DNA from: Filobasidium wieringae | Lineage: Eukaryota; Basidiomycota; Tremellomycetes; Filobasidiales; Filobasidiaceae | Reading direction: 5' to 3' | NCBI GenBank assembly: GCA_001600055.1 | Contig: BCIV01000004.1 | Coordinates: 418,257-482,256, forward strand | DNA length: 64,000 nucleotides | In this document: positions 46,896 through 57,784 of the stretch, piece by piece | How the letters are laid out: each line of letters starts with the position of its first letter | Numbering within the stretch: position 1 is the first letter of the stretch | The notes under the pieces: model-generated | Told to the model about the DNA's origin: nothing | Seen by the model: the letters and a program-made list of their open reading frames with translations, nothing else | Databases searched by the model: none | Position numbers and translations under genes: made by a program

Positions 46896-49800
46896 ATGTC
46901 TCGCCCTCAAGACCCCTTTCAGCAGCAAGGGGCGAATTACCCTTATCACAACCAACCGCAGGGACCTGGAGGTCTTGCTGCGCCTCCCTTGCCTGCCAAT
47001 CCTCAGCAAGGAGGATATTATGACGCCGATCCCGAAATGAAAGAACGTTACGAAGGCGGTGGCATGGGCCGGGAGACTTGGGCTAGCGAGAGTGGATGGA
47101 GCGGTGATTGTAAGTATACACCAACGTCTGTCTCGATCTTCATGCGATCATTCTCGCTGAACATTCGATTGTACAGACTCACAGCAGGGCCCTCAAGCTG
47201 GGTATTACCCTTCTCGGTCGAGCACCCCCACTCACACCGAAGGGAGTACCGGTGGCCACCGAGGGAGAGAGCCTTATGTGAGACACACTCTGACATATGA
47301 TTGAGACGTGTTCTAACTGGTCCAACTCTTGTAGCCCGCTTGGACCCAAGAAGCTAATATCCCCCTTTCCAAGGAAGAGATTGAAGATGTTCTCATCGAT
47401 CTTGCCAACAAGTTCGGATTTCAAAAAGGTATGTATTGGCCACCCTCCGTCGGCTCGAGATGCCAGCTCAGACCTCCCCTTCTCGTCATACAGACTCCTC
47501 CCGAAACATATTCGATTTCTTAATGATTCAGTTGGATTCCCGATCTTCAAGGATGTCTCCCGATCAGGCTTTGTTGACTCTCCACGCCGATTACATTGGA
47601 GGAGAACACGCCAACTACCGTAAATGGTACTTTGCAGCTCAACTTGACCTGGACGACGCTATCGGTGCTGCCCAAAACCCTGGACTTGCCCGAGTCAAGT
47701 CTGTCCGGGGCAAGAAGCCTGTCACCGCTACTGCCAAGTCTCTTGATTCGGCCGTGTCCAGGTGGAGGACCGCGATGAACAACATGTCTCAATATGACAG
47801 GTTGCGACAGATCGCTCTCTACCTCTTGTGTTGGGGTGAAGCTGCTCAAGTCAGGTTCACGCCAGAGTGCTTGTGTTTCATCTTCAAGTGTGCCGACGAT
47901 TATTATCGAAGCCCAGAATGTCAGAACAGGATCGAGCCAGTTCCCGAAGGTCTTTACATGAGGAGCATCGTCAAACCCCTCTACCGTTTCTTGCGGGACC
48001 AGGGTTACGAGGTCGTCGATGGGAAGTTCTTGAGAAGGGAGAGAGACCACCACGAGATCATCGGATACGATGACGTCAATCAACTCTTCTGGTACCCGGA
48101 GGGTATCGCTCGGATCCAATTGGCTGACAAGGTATGATTTCTTCTTGCTATAATGGTTAGCCTGAAGCTGACCTTTTCTTGCTATAGACTCGTCTTATCG
48201 ATATTCCTCCCGCTCAACGTTTCATGAAATTCGACAAGATCGACTGGACCAAAGCGTTCTTCAAGACATATTTGGAAAAACGTAGTGCTGTCCATCTTCT
48301 TGTCAACTTCAACAGGATTTGGGTTTTGCACATCTCGGCGTTTTGGTTCTACACGTAAGTCGACGCCATAGGCGGGCGCTCTCCTATAATTCAGCTAATC
48401 TTTTCACATGAAATAGTGCTTGGAATGCACCTACAATCTACGCTCCCAAGAATTCGACAACCCCTTCAAAGCCGATGTCGTTCTCCATGACCGCTCTTGG
48501 AGGTGCTGTCGCATCCTTGATCATGATCGTCGCTACCTTGGCCGAGTTCTCCTACATTCCCACCACTTGGAACAACACGTCCCATTTGACCCGCCGACTT
48601 ATCTTCCTGTTAATCATTCTGGCAATTACTGGAGGACCTTCCATCTACATCGCCTTCTTCGATCAAACTTCTCAAGTTTCGTTGATCATCAGTATTGTCC
48701 AATTCGGTTTGGCCATCGCTTCGGTCGTCATGTTCTCTGTTATTCCCTCTGGCCGAATGTTCGGAGACCGTGTTGCTGGAAAAAACAGGAAGTATCTTGC
48801 AAACCAAACCTTCACTGCGTCTTACCCGACCTTGGAGAGGAGTTCGCGAGCTGCTTCTATCCTCCTCTGGGTTTTAGTGTTCGGCTTGAAGTTGACCGAA
48901 AGTTACTTCTTCCTAACTTTGTCTTTCCGTGACCCGGTTCAGGTCATGGTTGGTATGAAGATCCAGAACTGTAACGACAAGGTCTTTGGAGGCGGACTCT
49001 GCCGTAACCAAGCGGCCTTTGCTCTCGCAATCATGTTCGTAATGGATCTTATTTTGTTTTTCCTGGACACTTTCCTGTGGTACGTCATTTGGAACACTGT
49101 CTTCAGTATCGCTCGTTCGTTCGCCCTTGGAATGAGCATCTGGACACCTTGGAAGGATATCTTCATGCGCTTGCCTAAGCGAATCTACGCAAAACTGTTG
49201 GCGACCAACGATATGGAAGTCAAATACAAGCCTAAGGTCTTAGTCTCTCAAGTCTGGAACGCTATTATCATCTCGATGTACAGAGAGCACTTGCTCTCCA
49301 TCGACCATGTCCAGAAGTTGCTCTATCACCAGGTTCCATCCGACAACGAAGGGAAGAGGACTCTTCGCGCTCCTGCCTTCTTCATCGCTCAAGGCGAGAA
49401 GGGAGGTTCCAAAATGGAATTCTTCCCCCATGGAAGCGAGGCTGAGCGTCGTATCTCCTTCTTCGCCCAGTCCCTCACTACTGCCTTGCCCGAACCCCTG
49501 GGAATCGATGCTATGCCAACGTTCACCGTTCTCGTCCCTCACTATTCTGAGAAGATCTTGCTTTCGCTCAGAGAAATCATTCGTGAGGAAGATCAGAACA
49601 CCAGGGTTACTCTTTTGGAATACCTCAAGCAGCTTCACCCCATCGAGTGGGACAACTTCGTACGGGACACCAAGATTTTGGCTGAGGAATCTACCACATT
49701 CTCTGGACAGAATCCTTTCGGGGGATCCGACGAAAAGGGAGATTCGAAGAGGACTGACGACATCCCCTTCTACACTGTGGGATTCAAATCTGCGGCTCCC

Positions 49801-52800
49801 GAGTACACTCTTCGAACCCGAATTTGGGCATCTCTTAGGGCGCAGACTCTATATCGTACCGTCTCAGGATTCATGAACTACTCCAAGGCGATCAAGTTGC
49901 TCTATCGTGTTGAGAACCCTGAGGTGGTTCAGTTGTTTGGAGGCAATACTGACAAGCTCGAGCGTGAACTGGAACGCATGTCTAGGCGAAAGTTCAAGTT
50001 TGTTGTGTCTATGCAGCGTTATGCCAAATTCAACAAGGAGGAGCATGAAAACGCCGAGTTCCTCTTGCGTGCGTACCCGGACTTACAGATTGCCTACCTC
50101 GACGAGGAACCTCCCCGCAAGGAAGGAGGAGAGCCAAGAATATTCTCGGCTCTGATCGACGGACATTCCGAAGTCTTGCCTAACGGCCGTCGTCGTCCCA
50201 AGTTTAGGATCGAGTTGCCTGGAAACCCAATCTTGGGAGATGGTAAATCGGACAACCAGAACCACGCTATCGTTTTCTACCGTGGTGAATATCTACAGCT
50301 GATCGACGCTAACCAGGACAACTACCTGGAAGAATGCCTCAAAATCCGAAATGTTCTTGCCGAATTCGAAGAATTCAATGTTTCTAGTCAAAGCCCATAC
50401 ACCCAATGGGGCAGCGCTGCTTTTTCGAAACCACCTGTTGCGATTCTTGGAGCCCGAGAGTACATCTTCTCGGAGAACATCGGTATTTTGGGAGACATTG
50501 CAGCTGGAAAGGAACAAACATTCGGTACACTTGCGGCCCGTTCGTTGTCTTGGATCGGAGGAAAGCTTCATTACGGTCATCCCGATTTCCTCAACGCCAT
50601 TTACATGAACACACGAGGTGGGGTCTCAAAGGCTCAGAAAGGTCTGCATTTGAACGAGGATATCTATGCCGGTATGAACGCCTTCGGTCGTGGGGGCAGA
50701 ATCAAGCACTCGGAATACTACCAATGTGGTAAGGGTCGTGATCTTGGTTTCGGTACTATCTTGAATTTCCAAACCAAAATTGGTACGGGAATGGGGGAGC
50801 AAATGCTCAGTCGAGAATACTATTACCTTGGAACACAGCTTCCCATCGACCGATTCTTGACATTCTATTACGGTCATCCTGGTTTCCATATCAACAACAT
50901 TCTTGTCATCCTTTCGGTGCAAGTCTTCATGGTTGTGTTGACCTTCCTCGGAACCATGAACAAGGAATTGAGCATCTGCCGATACAATTCGAACGGAGAG
51001 ATCAGGCCTGGTCAATCGGGATGTTACAACCTGGTTCCAGTCTACAGGTGGATCGAGCGATGCATCATTGCAGTCTTCATCGTCTTCTTCATCGCTTTCA
51101 TGCCCCTGTTCCTGCAAGAGCTTACCGAGCGTGGAGCAGGTCGAGCCTTGATTCGATTGGCCAAGCACTTCATGTCTCTTTCGCCGATCTTCGAGGTGTT
51201 CTCCACCCAGATCTACACCCATTCGATTCTCAACGACTTGAATTTCGGAGGAGCTCGTTACATCGCTACTGGACGTGGTTTCGCCACGACTAGGATATCC
51301 TTCAGCATTTTGTATTCCCGATTCGCTGGACCTTCCATCTATCTAGGATTGAGGACTTTGATATTGCTTCTCTACATCACCCTCACCATCTGGACCCCGT
51401 ACTTGATCTACTTCTGGATCACCGTACTTTCGCTTTCGATCGCGCCCTTCCTTTTCAATCCCCATCAGTTCTCTTTCAGCGATTTCGTAATCGATTACAG
51501 GGAGTTGTTGAGGTGGATGTCGCGAGGAAATTCGAGAACCCACGCGAACTCTTGGGTTGGTTACTGTCGGCTTTCACGAACTCGAATCACGGGTTTCAAA
51601 AGGAAAAGATTGGGATTGCCTTCGGAAAAGCTATCGAGCGATGTGCCCAGGGCGCCCTGGCGAGCGGTTCTGTTGTCAGAAGTTCTGGCGCCATTGGCAT
51701 TGGCTATCATCTTCGTCATTGCCTATCTCTTCGTCAAGTCCTTCCGTGTCGAAGGAGCCTACCAACCTGGATTACTACGAATTGCTGTGATCAGTTTAGG
51801 ACCCATTGTCTTCAACATGGCCCTGCTGATCGTGCTCTTCTTGATCAGTTTGTTCCTTGGACCTTGCGTAAGTCGAACGGTTTTCTGTCCATCTCGCCGT
51901 TGCTGATCTACGACCCTCTCTGCATAGTTGAACGGATACACCAATCAATTCGGAGCAGTCATGGCGGCTATTGCTCATTTCGGTGCTGTCGTCGGTCTCT
52001 GTGCTTTCTTCGAGTTTTTGGTATGTCGATGCTGGACAACTGCCTTCGCACTGTGTCATAGTGCTGATCCGATTATGCTGTAACAGTGGTTCCTAGAACT
52101 CTGGAACACCTCGCACGCAGTTCTTGGGGTCATTGCTGTGATCATGGTTCAGCGATGTATCTTCAAGATCCTGATTGCAGTGTTCCTCTCCAGAGAATTC
52201 AAGCACGATGAGACGAACAGAGCTTGGTGGACGGTAAGCAAATATCACTGGCAGGATAGTGAACCTCAGAACTGACTCCTTTACCGCCACTTGCAGGGAG
52301 TCTGGTTCAACCGTGGTTTGGGATCGCATGTTCTCAGTCAACCCGCACGAGAATTCATCGTCAAGGTCATTGAGATGGGTCTTTATTCTGCTGATTTCCT
52401 GAGTTGTCATGGTAAGTCTGGAGAATCGCGACCCAGGCTCGGTCAACTGCTAAGCAGAGCTTCCTTGATTACGCGCAGCCCTGTTGCTTTTCTTGACTCC
52501 ACCCACTCTCATTCCTTATTTCGATCGTCTACACTCAACCATGTTGTTCTGGCTTCGACGTAAGTACAAGATCAGCATCAGATCGCTTCGCTGTGTACTG
52601 AGACGTACCTCTTCAATCAACCCAGCGAGTCGTCAGATCAGACCTCCCATCTACTCGTTCCGTCAACGAAGTCAGCGACGTAAGATCGTTTTCAAGTGTA
52701 AGCAGGCTGAAGATACACCTTGCCCTTACAATTGGCATACTCAACTTTACCACGTTTTCTAGACTCGATTGTGTACGCTCTCGTGCAGGGGATTCTCATC

Positions 52801-52881
52801 GCCTTGATCGTCTTGCCCCTCATCTTCCGTCACGTCTTGGACTTGACTCCCAACTCGGCTCCCTTCAACGCGGCCTTGTGA
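46896..52881 (+). CDS. FKS1: 1,3-beta-D-glucan synthase catalytic subunit
   Basis: FKS1 is the plasma-membrane enzyme that makes the main cell-wall glucan from UDP-glucose and is the echinocandin target. The N-terminal cytosolic region is Pro/Gln/Gly-rich ([17 protein letters not shown]), then [20 protein letters not shown] and the conserved [14 protein letters not shown]. Multiple transmembrane segments follow from about 48470. The large central cytoplasmic domain (49200-50900) has [60 protein letters not shown] and [20 protein letters not shown]. The C-terminal membrane region includes [19 protein letters not shown] and [14 protein letters not shown]. Short introns split both ends; the last exon ends [10 protein letters not shown] at 52879-52881. 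Echinocandin hot spot 1 is at 48910-48936. The GTAAG donor inside exon-like sequence near 52559 is retained as an intron boundary with moderate certainty. Confidence 0.95.
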
Positions 52882-53304
52882 ACGACTTGGAGTTTTGAAC
52901 ATCGGAATATAAACTTGTCACTGTGTCTATTACTTGTCTCTTGATTTTAAAGCATAGCTATCACTCGTTACCCCATATACATCTATACCTGGCTTCCGTA
53001 TCCCATTCCTGAATGTCAGAGAGGAAATCCCCTTGGAAAATACAGCTCGGCTATATCCGATCGATTGATAAAGTCAACTGTGCATTTCGCTCGATGAACG
53101 ATACCGCATATATGCCGTCATGCTTGCTTGCGTTCGCATTCTCTACAGAAACATAGATCATAGATCATAGATCATAGACTTGATACTTCACCAATAATAT
53201 AATAATCTTACTTGGGCCCTCTATACCAGGTTCTTATCGTGCTTTCGGATTCTGCACTCCTCCTCCTAGCTGTTCAAGGTCGTGCATCGATCAGTTAGAC
53301 TGTC
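52882..53304. other. Intergenic region, FKS1 to OPT gene (423 bp)
   Basis: This holds the FKS1 3' untranslated region and the OPT promoter. It contains a short tandem heptamer repeat at 53153-53178. No gene is seen. Confidence 0.45.
53153..53178. repeat. Short tandem repeat (ATAGATC)n
   Basis: Between three and four perfect copies of the heptamer ATAGATC in tandem, in the OPT promoter region. It is likely replication slippage. Confidence 0.8.
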
Positions 53305-56300
53305 ATGCCAAATACAGCACATATCGGGTCAGATAGTGAAGACGACCAGGGCTTCGAACGAGATGTCTACGGGCAAGATGTGTCTGGCGTGTCTGATATG
53401 ATTGAAGGGGATTTCACTGTGAGTTTGGCTCATATCGAAAAACGATCTGGTCTCATACTACATCGACACTCTAGTTGCGAGCCGTTACAGTCGGACTATT
53501 AGTAGGAGTCTTGTAGGTGTTATCTACGCTACCGTGGTCTTTCCTCTTGCTCAATCTCGTATGACAATATGGTCATTCAGGCTGGCCTTTACAAACTTAT
53601 ACTTCGTAAGAGCTACCGACGTTCAATTTCCGCTAGTCGGGGTAGCCAGCTATATGTTTATTGTTATTCGATTTTAGGGATTGCAAACTGGTTGGATATC
53701 GATGATGTCGTTGCAATCGTCCTTGTTAGGATTCGCCATCTTCAAGCTCCCTCTGCCTCATTTTCTGTCACCTCCAGATAGACCGTTCACCCCCCAAGAA
53801 AACGTTGTACTGCAAACAACAGCAGTAGCTACGGGTACACTCCCACTGGCTGCAGGTCTCGTTGGGATCATACCCGCCTTGGAACAGCTGAACATCACCA
53901 TGGACGGCGTGGGTCCATTAAAGCTCGGTTTCTGGCAGTTGATCGGTTGGAGCTTCGGGATCTGCTTTTTTGGGTTAGTTCTCTCGATATCATCGCTCGC
54001 AGAATTCTTTAAACCAGGTTCCTCATAGGGTCTTCCTAGCCGTACCTCTCCGAAGCCAAGTGGTCGGTCATTCTCATCCAAACGAAAGAAGAATGCTACG
54101 ATGCTCAAAGTCCATCTGCCTCATAGATAGTGAAGGAGAAGCTTGTATTTCCCTCTGGTAGTACGTATGATATGTCCTCCGGCATGAGAACGCTATTGAA
54201 TACTTGGTCTCCTCCTCTCCTCGACAGCTGCGACCGCCCAGCTCATAGCTCTCTTGCATAACATCCCTCCTCCGAAATTGCCAACTCCATCCAATGCTCA
54301 TATCCGCCGGATCATTGACGACAGTCAGGACGCAACGCTTTATCGGGCTTTGCCAAGACACAGTGAGACCGATGCAAGGGGTCCAGCCTTCGACAGCGAA
54401 TTGTTCTACACAGAAGACCGTGCTGGAACAGGGGGAGATATTTGGAGCAAACCGTTGGCCGTTGATCAAGAACGCGAAAGTATGGGAAGACAGGGATGGG
54501 TTATTCTAGGTAGTAGCTTCACAGCAAGCGCTCTCCTGACTGTAAGACACATTTCGTCGTTGGTTGCATGTAATGGCACTGAGATATCTCCCTTGAAATT
54601 CTAGTTCGCTAGCTTCTGGTTTCCTGTCCTGTATGCCATTCCGGTGTTTGACCTGATCGGTATGGCTTTCGGCACCAGTTTGGCCTCCAATTGGTTGTGG
54701 TGGTAGGTCCATCCTCTGTCTCGCGATATGTACGGACATCACAACGTTCCTTCTCAGGTTCTCACCTTCTTTGTCTTATGTCGGACAAGGTATCATTATG
54801 GGATTCCCCACAACCTTGTCCATGAATCTCGGTATGATCACTGGGTGGGCAATACTTTCGCCTCTATCGAAATATAAGGGCTGGGCACCTGGACCAGTTT
54901 CGTCTTCAACAGATGGGGCTCGAGGTTGGATAGTAAGCCAGGACCCCCTGTTACAGCACACGCATGTCAATCTCATTCTCGTTTCCTTCAGCTTTGGGTC
55001 TCTTTGGCAATCATGATTGCCGAGTCCATCATATCACTCATTCCCGTATGCTTCAACTATGCTCACAGTCTATACATCAAGCATCAAGCGTATAACGTCC
55101 AGTCAGACCATTTGCAAGGTGGATTTCACGTTGGCGTCGAAGGGTCCCGGCGTCGTTCGCAAGATGATCTGGCAGCATCCGTCTCCGAAGTAGATGACGA
55201 CGAGACGGAGCCTGCAAGCAGACTTGTACCAGGACTATGGGTGGTTATAGGCCTTTGCACGAGCGCGGTTCTGGGAATCGTTCTCGTCTGGTTGATCTTC
55301 GGTAATGATGGTATACGCCCATGGGCTACAGCTACCGGACTCGTCCTCGCTTCCGTACTTAGTCTGTTGGGCGTCCGGGCTTTAGGCGAGACCGATCTGA
55401 ACCCAGTGTCGGGGATCGGCAAGATAAGTCAACTCTTGTTCGCAGTACTTCAGCCGGGCAACGTAGTAGCCAATATCATCGCGGGAGGAGTAGCGGAGGT
55501 AAGTCATGTCTTGTCAACACAAGTGCTGTTCGAATGCTTACACATCATCTTCTAGGCCGGGGCGCAGCAGTGGGTCATCAGCGCGACGATATCATCTCCG
55601 ATAATCTGACTAGTAGCTTCTTTTCAGAGCAGGAGATCTCATGCAAGATCTCAAGACCGGATCTCTCCTGAAAGCTTCACCGCGTTCGCAATTCTATGGA
55701 CAAATGATTGGCAGCCTGGCGAGCGTGTTCGTTTCCGTAGGCGCATACAAGCTCTACTCTACCGTATACGAGGTGAGCAAAAGAATCTATGGCAATACCA
55801 CAGCGATTGCTAATCATTTTGAATTTTCGGAAGATACCTGGTCCGGAGTTTCGGGTACCTACAGCCACTATCTGGTGAGTATACATATATGCCCCTCAAC
55901 TCGCCGATTGCTGAGCGTATCCGTCTCCACAGGTTAAATCTTGCCCGACTGCTCAACACTGGCCATTTACCACCCAAAGTCTCAGTCTTCATGGTTGCTT
56001 TTGGGGTCTTGTTTTCCCTGCTGTCGGGAGTGAAATATCTCACGCCTTTGGTACGAGGGCGAACCTATCCATTCATCAAGTATTTCCCCTCAGGCATTGC
56101 TTTTGCGATCGGCTTTTTGAACACACCGTCCTTCTCGCTAGCTCGTCTGATAGGTGGCATCATCGCATTGCGTACCCGGAAGAATGGAGAAACACCTTTA
56201 TTGGTCATTGTCGCTGCGAGCGGCTTGGTATTGGGCGAGGGTATCATGAGCATCGTCGGATTGATCCTTACTGGAAGCGGACAGCAGGCACTGACCTGCT

Positions 56301-56347
56301 GGGGATGCCGTCGTGGGAATGGAGGCTACTGTTCAGGAAATTGCTAG
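53305..56347 (+). CDS. OPT-family oligopeptide/metal-chelate transporter
   Basis: OPT transporters are proton-coupled membrane carriers for small peptides or metal-peptide chelates. After an acidic N-terminal exon, spliced short exons give LRAVTVGLLVGVLLAFTNLY and FGLQTGWISMMSLQSSLLGF, the signature opening of the family. It continues with ENVVLQTTAVATGTLPLAAG, LKLGFWQLIGWSFGICFFGV, SGTATAQLIALLH, SYVGQGIIMGFPTTLSMNLG and a hydrophilic loop (about 55100-55220). TDLNPVSGIGKISQLLFAVL, VVANIIAGGVAEAGAQQAGD and LMQDLKTGSLLKASPRSQFY follow. The last exons hold HLPPKVSVFMVAFGVLFSLL and LARLIGGIIALR, ending at 56345-56347 in a cysteine-rich tail, CWGCRRGNGGYCSGNC. About a dozen transmembrane segments are expected. 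The fungal YGL114W-like branch fits best. The substrate is not predictable from sequence. Confidence 0.88.
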
Positions 56348-56794
56348 CCAGTGGATGATGCGCTCCGAATGTCCTCAATACTATTTACCGTAGTGTACGA
56401 GTCGCTCTCGCCGCAACGGACGCAGGATTGCGCACCGTAATGCAAGTCAAGCAAATATGTTGCCCTGTATCTCTCAATATCAGCAACGGCCTGAAACACG
56501 TTTTAAGACGTAGATTCCTGCAATCTTGACTGATGGAATTTGTATTGAACGACATGCAAACTGATTGACAAATCATCGATGGATCGGCCTTCCTTTCACT
56601 CGTCATGGAGGATTCAGCAAAGCGTGTGCAACCAAGCTCGAATTTCTGATTAGTAGCACGTGATATGATCAGGAGTGATGAATACTCAGTATAGCCAGTC
56701 AGTTGTATTTATGAGGTTTCCTTACGGTCATGAGCTGGGTCGCGATCTAGATGAATATGTGCGGATGATACAATTCCATTTTGCTCATTGTACT
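56348..56794. other. Gene-free region between OPT gene and first mobile element (447 bp)
   Basis: This contains the OPT 3' end and then sequence with stops in all frames. It marks the change from gene-dense DNA to repeat-rich DNA. The last eight bases (56787-56794, ATTGTACT) are one half of a target-site duplication. Confidence 0.5.
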
Positions 56795-57330
56795 TAGAGT
56801 TGGCACAAGTTTAACTTGAACGCTTGAACGTGAACAAACAAACGGCTGTTTTTGGAAGTTTGAACGCCTATGAAGTTCAAATTTGAACGCGTTCAATTTT
56901 AAGAAGTTCAATCTGGAGTTCAAGTTTAACACTTTCCAACATTTTTTTTTGAACTTTACTGAACTTGAACTCCATTTTAGAAAGTTTAAGGGGTTCAACT
57001 TCCTTTGAACTCTTAAACTTCTACTTGTTCTCCTTCTTAGTCTCCAACCAAGGTAGATGATGTATTGCTACGCATAGTAGACCTCATATGGACACCATAC
57101 AAAGCTATAGAAACATTTGTTTTTTTGCTGGAGGCTTTCCTTGACGGGGCTGAATATCTTGGAAATTCAAGAGTTTAATGAACTTTTGAACGCCTGAACG
57201 CCTAGGAGTTTAAACTTTGAACTTTTAAACTCCTAGGGAGTCCAAGTTCAAGTTCAAGTTCAAAAAAAAAAACAGTTTTGAACGCCTTCAAACAGGGGTT
57301 CAATGAACTTTTAAACTTCTGCCAACTCTA
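56795..57330 (+). mobile_element. hAT-like miniature element (MITE), left copy
   Basis: A 536-bp element with terminal inverted repeats of about 20 bp: it begins TAGAGTTGGCACAAGTTTAA and ends with the inverse, one mismatch in the shared part. It is almost identical, in reverse orientation, to 60455-60989. The interior is packed with the hexamer TTGAAC and its complement GTTCAA (about 19 by eye). It also contains a perfect 14-bp-arm hairpin (CCTAGGAGTTTAAA, 57201-57214, with 57224-57237). It encodes no credible protein, so it is non-autonomous. The end sequence YAGAGTTGG and 8-bp target duplications point to the hAT superfamily. Flanks are ATTGTACT (left) and GTTCCAGT (right), which do not match each other. 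They match the flanks of the other copy instead. Confidence 0.85.
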
Positions 57331-57495
57331 GTTCCAGTAAAGTCCTGTGTTGTTGTGTATTATGTTTCTAATGTTTATTTGTACTAGAAAGAGGGAGAAG
57401 AAAGGAGTAGTACAGTGTACGCGAGAGGGAAGAGAATTTCTTGTTGTGTGTGTAGTATCCTTTGATCCTTTTCACTGAACGGGGGTGAACACCAT

Positions 57496-57507
57496 GGGCT
57501 CATAACC
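57496..57507 (-). other. Retrotransposon primer-binding site (initiator tRNA-Met half-molecule type)
   Basis: Read on the minus strand the site is GGTTATGAGCCC. This is complementary to GGGCTCATAACC, the anticodon arm of eukaryotic initiator tRNA-Met. Copia-type elements are known to prime from a half tRNA-iMet at exactly this arm. It sits directly next to the CACAACA end of the presumed LTR. Confidence 0.65.
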
Positions 57508-57784
57508 TGTTGTGATTCAATGATGAGTATATAGACCATCACTACCACAAAGTAACATACCTGTTGTGATTTAGTGATAAGCATGAACTACAACAGCGAA
57601 ACTAAAGTGAATTAGTGCGGAAGGATGACCACATGGAGGACTCGCGTAAGAGGGAAGGTTTCACGTGACAGTAGGCTGAGGTTGCATAGTGCAATAGCGC
57701 ATATCTAACACCTTGAATAGCACTTGTTAGACTTTTAGACTTTTGCCGACATTTCCTGTGACCCAGGCTAAGGTTGATGTAACA
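57508..57784 (-). mobile_element. Probable copia LTR (about 277 bp)
   Basis: On the minus strand this sequence starts TGTTACATCAACC and ends CACAACA immediately before the primer-binding site, giving the TG...CA boundaries expected of an LTR. Near its end, the sequence around CCTGTTGTGATT (plus strand) is present twice, about 60 bp apart, suggesting an internal duplication. The 5' boundary (57784) is inferred from TG...CA only. I find no second copy in the window to confirm it. Confidence 0.45.

Noticed and set aside
40165..56347. Five tandem plus-strand genes considered as a co-regulated cluster.
   Set aside because: Functions are unrelated, and each gene has its own 320-1,140 bp upstream region.
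56747..56998. An open frame in the left MITE with an almost identical twin in the right MITE, looking like a duplicated gene.
   Set aside because: The peptide is a translation of TTGAAC/GTTCAA repeats, has no domain, and is identical only because the MITE copies are.
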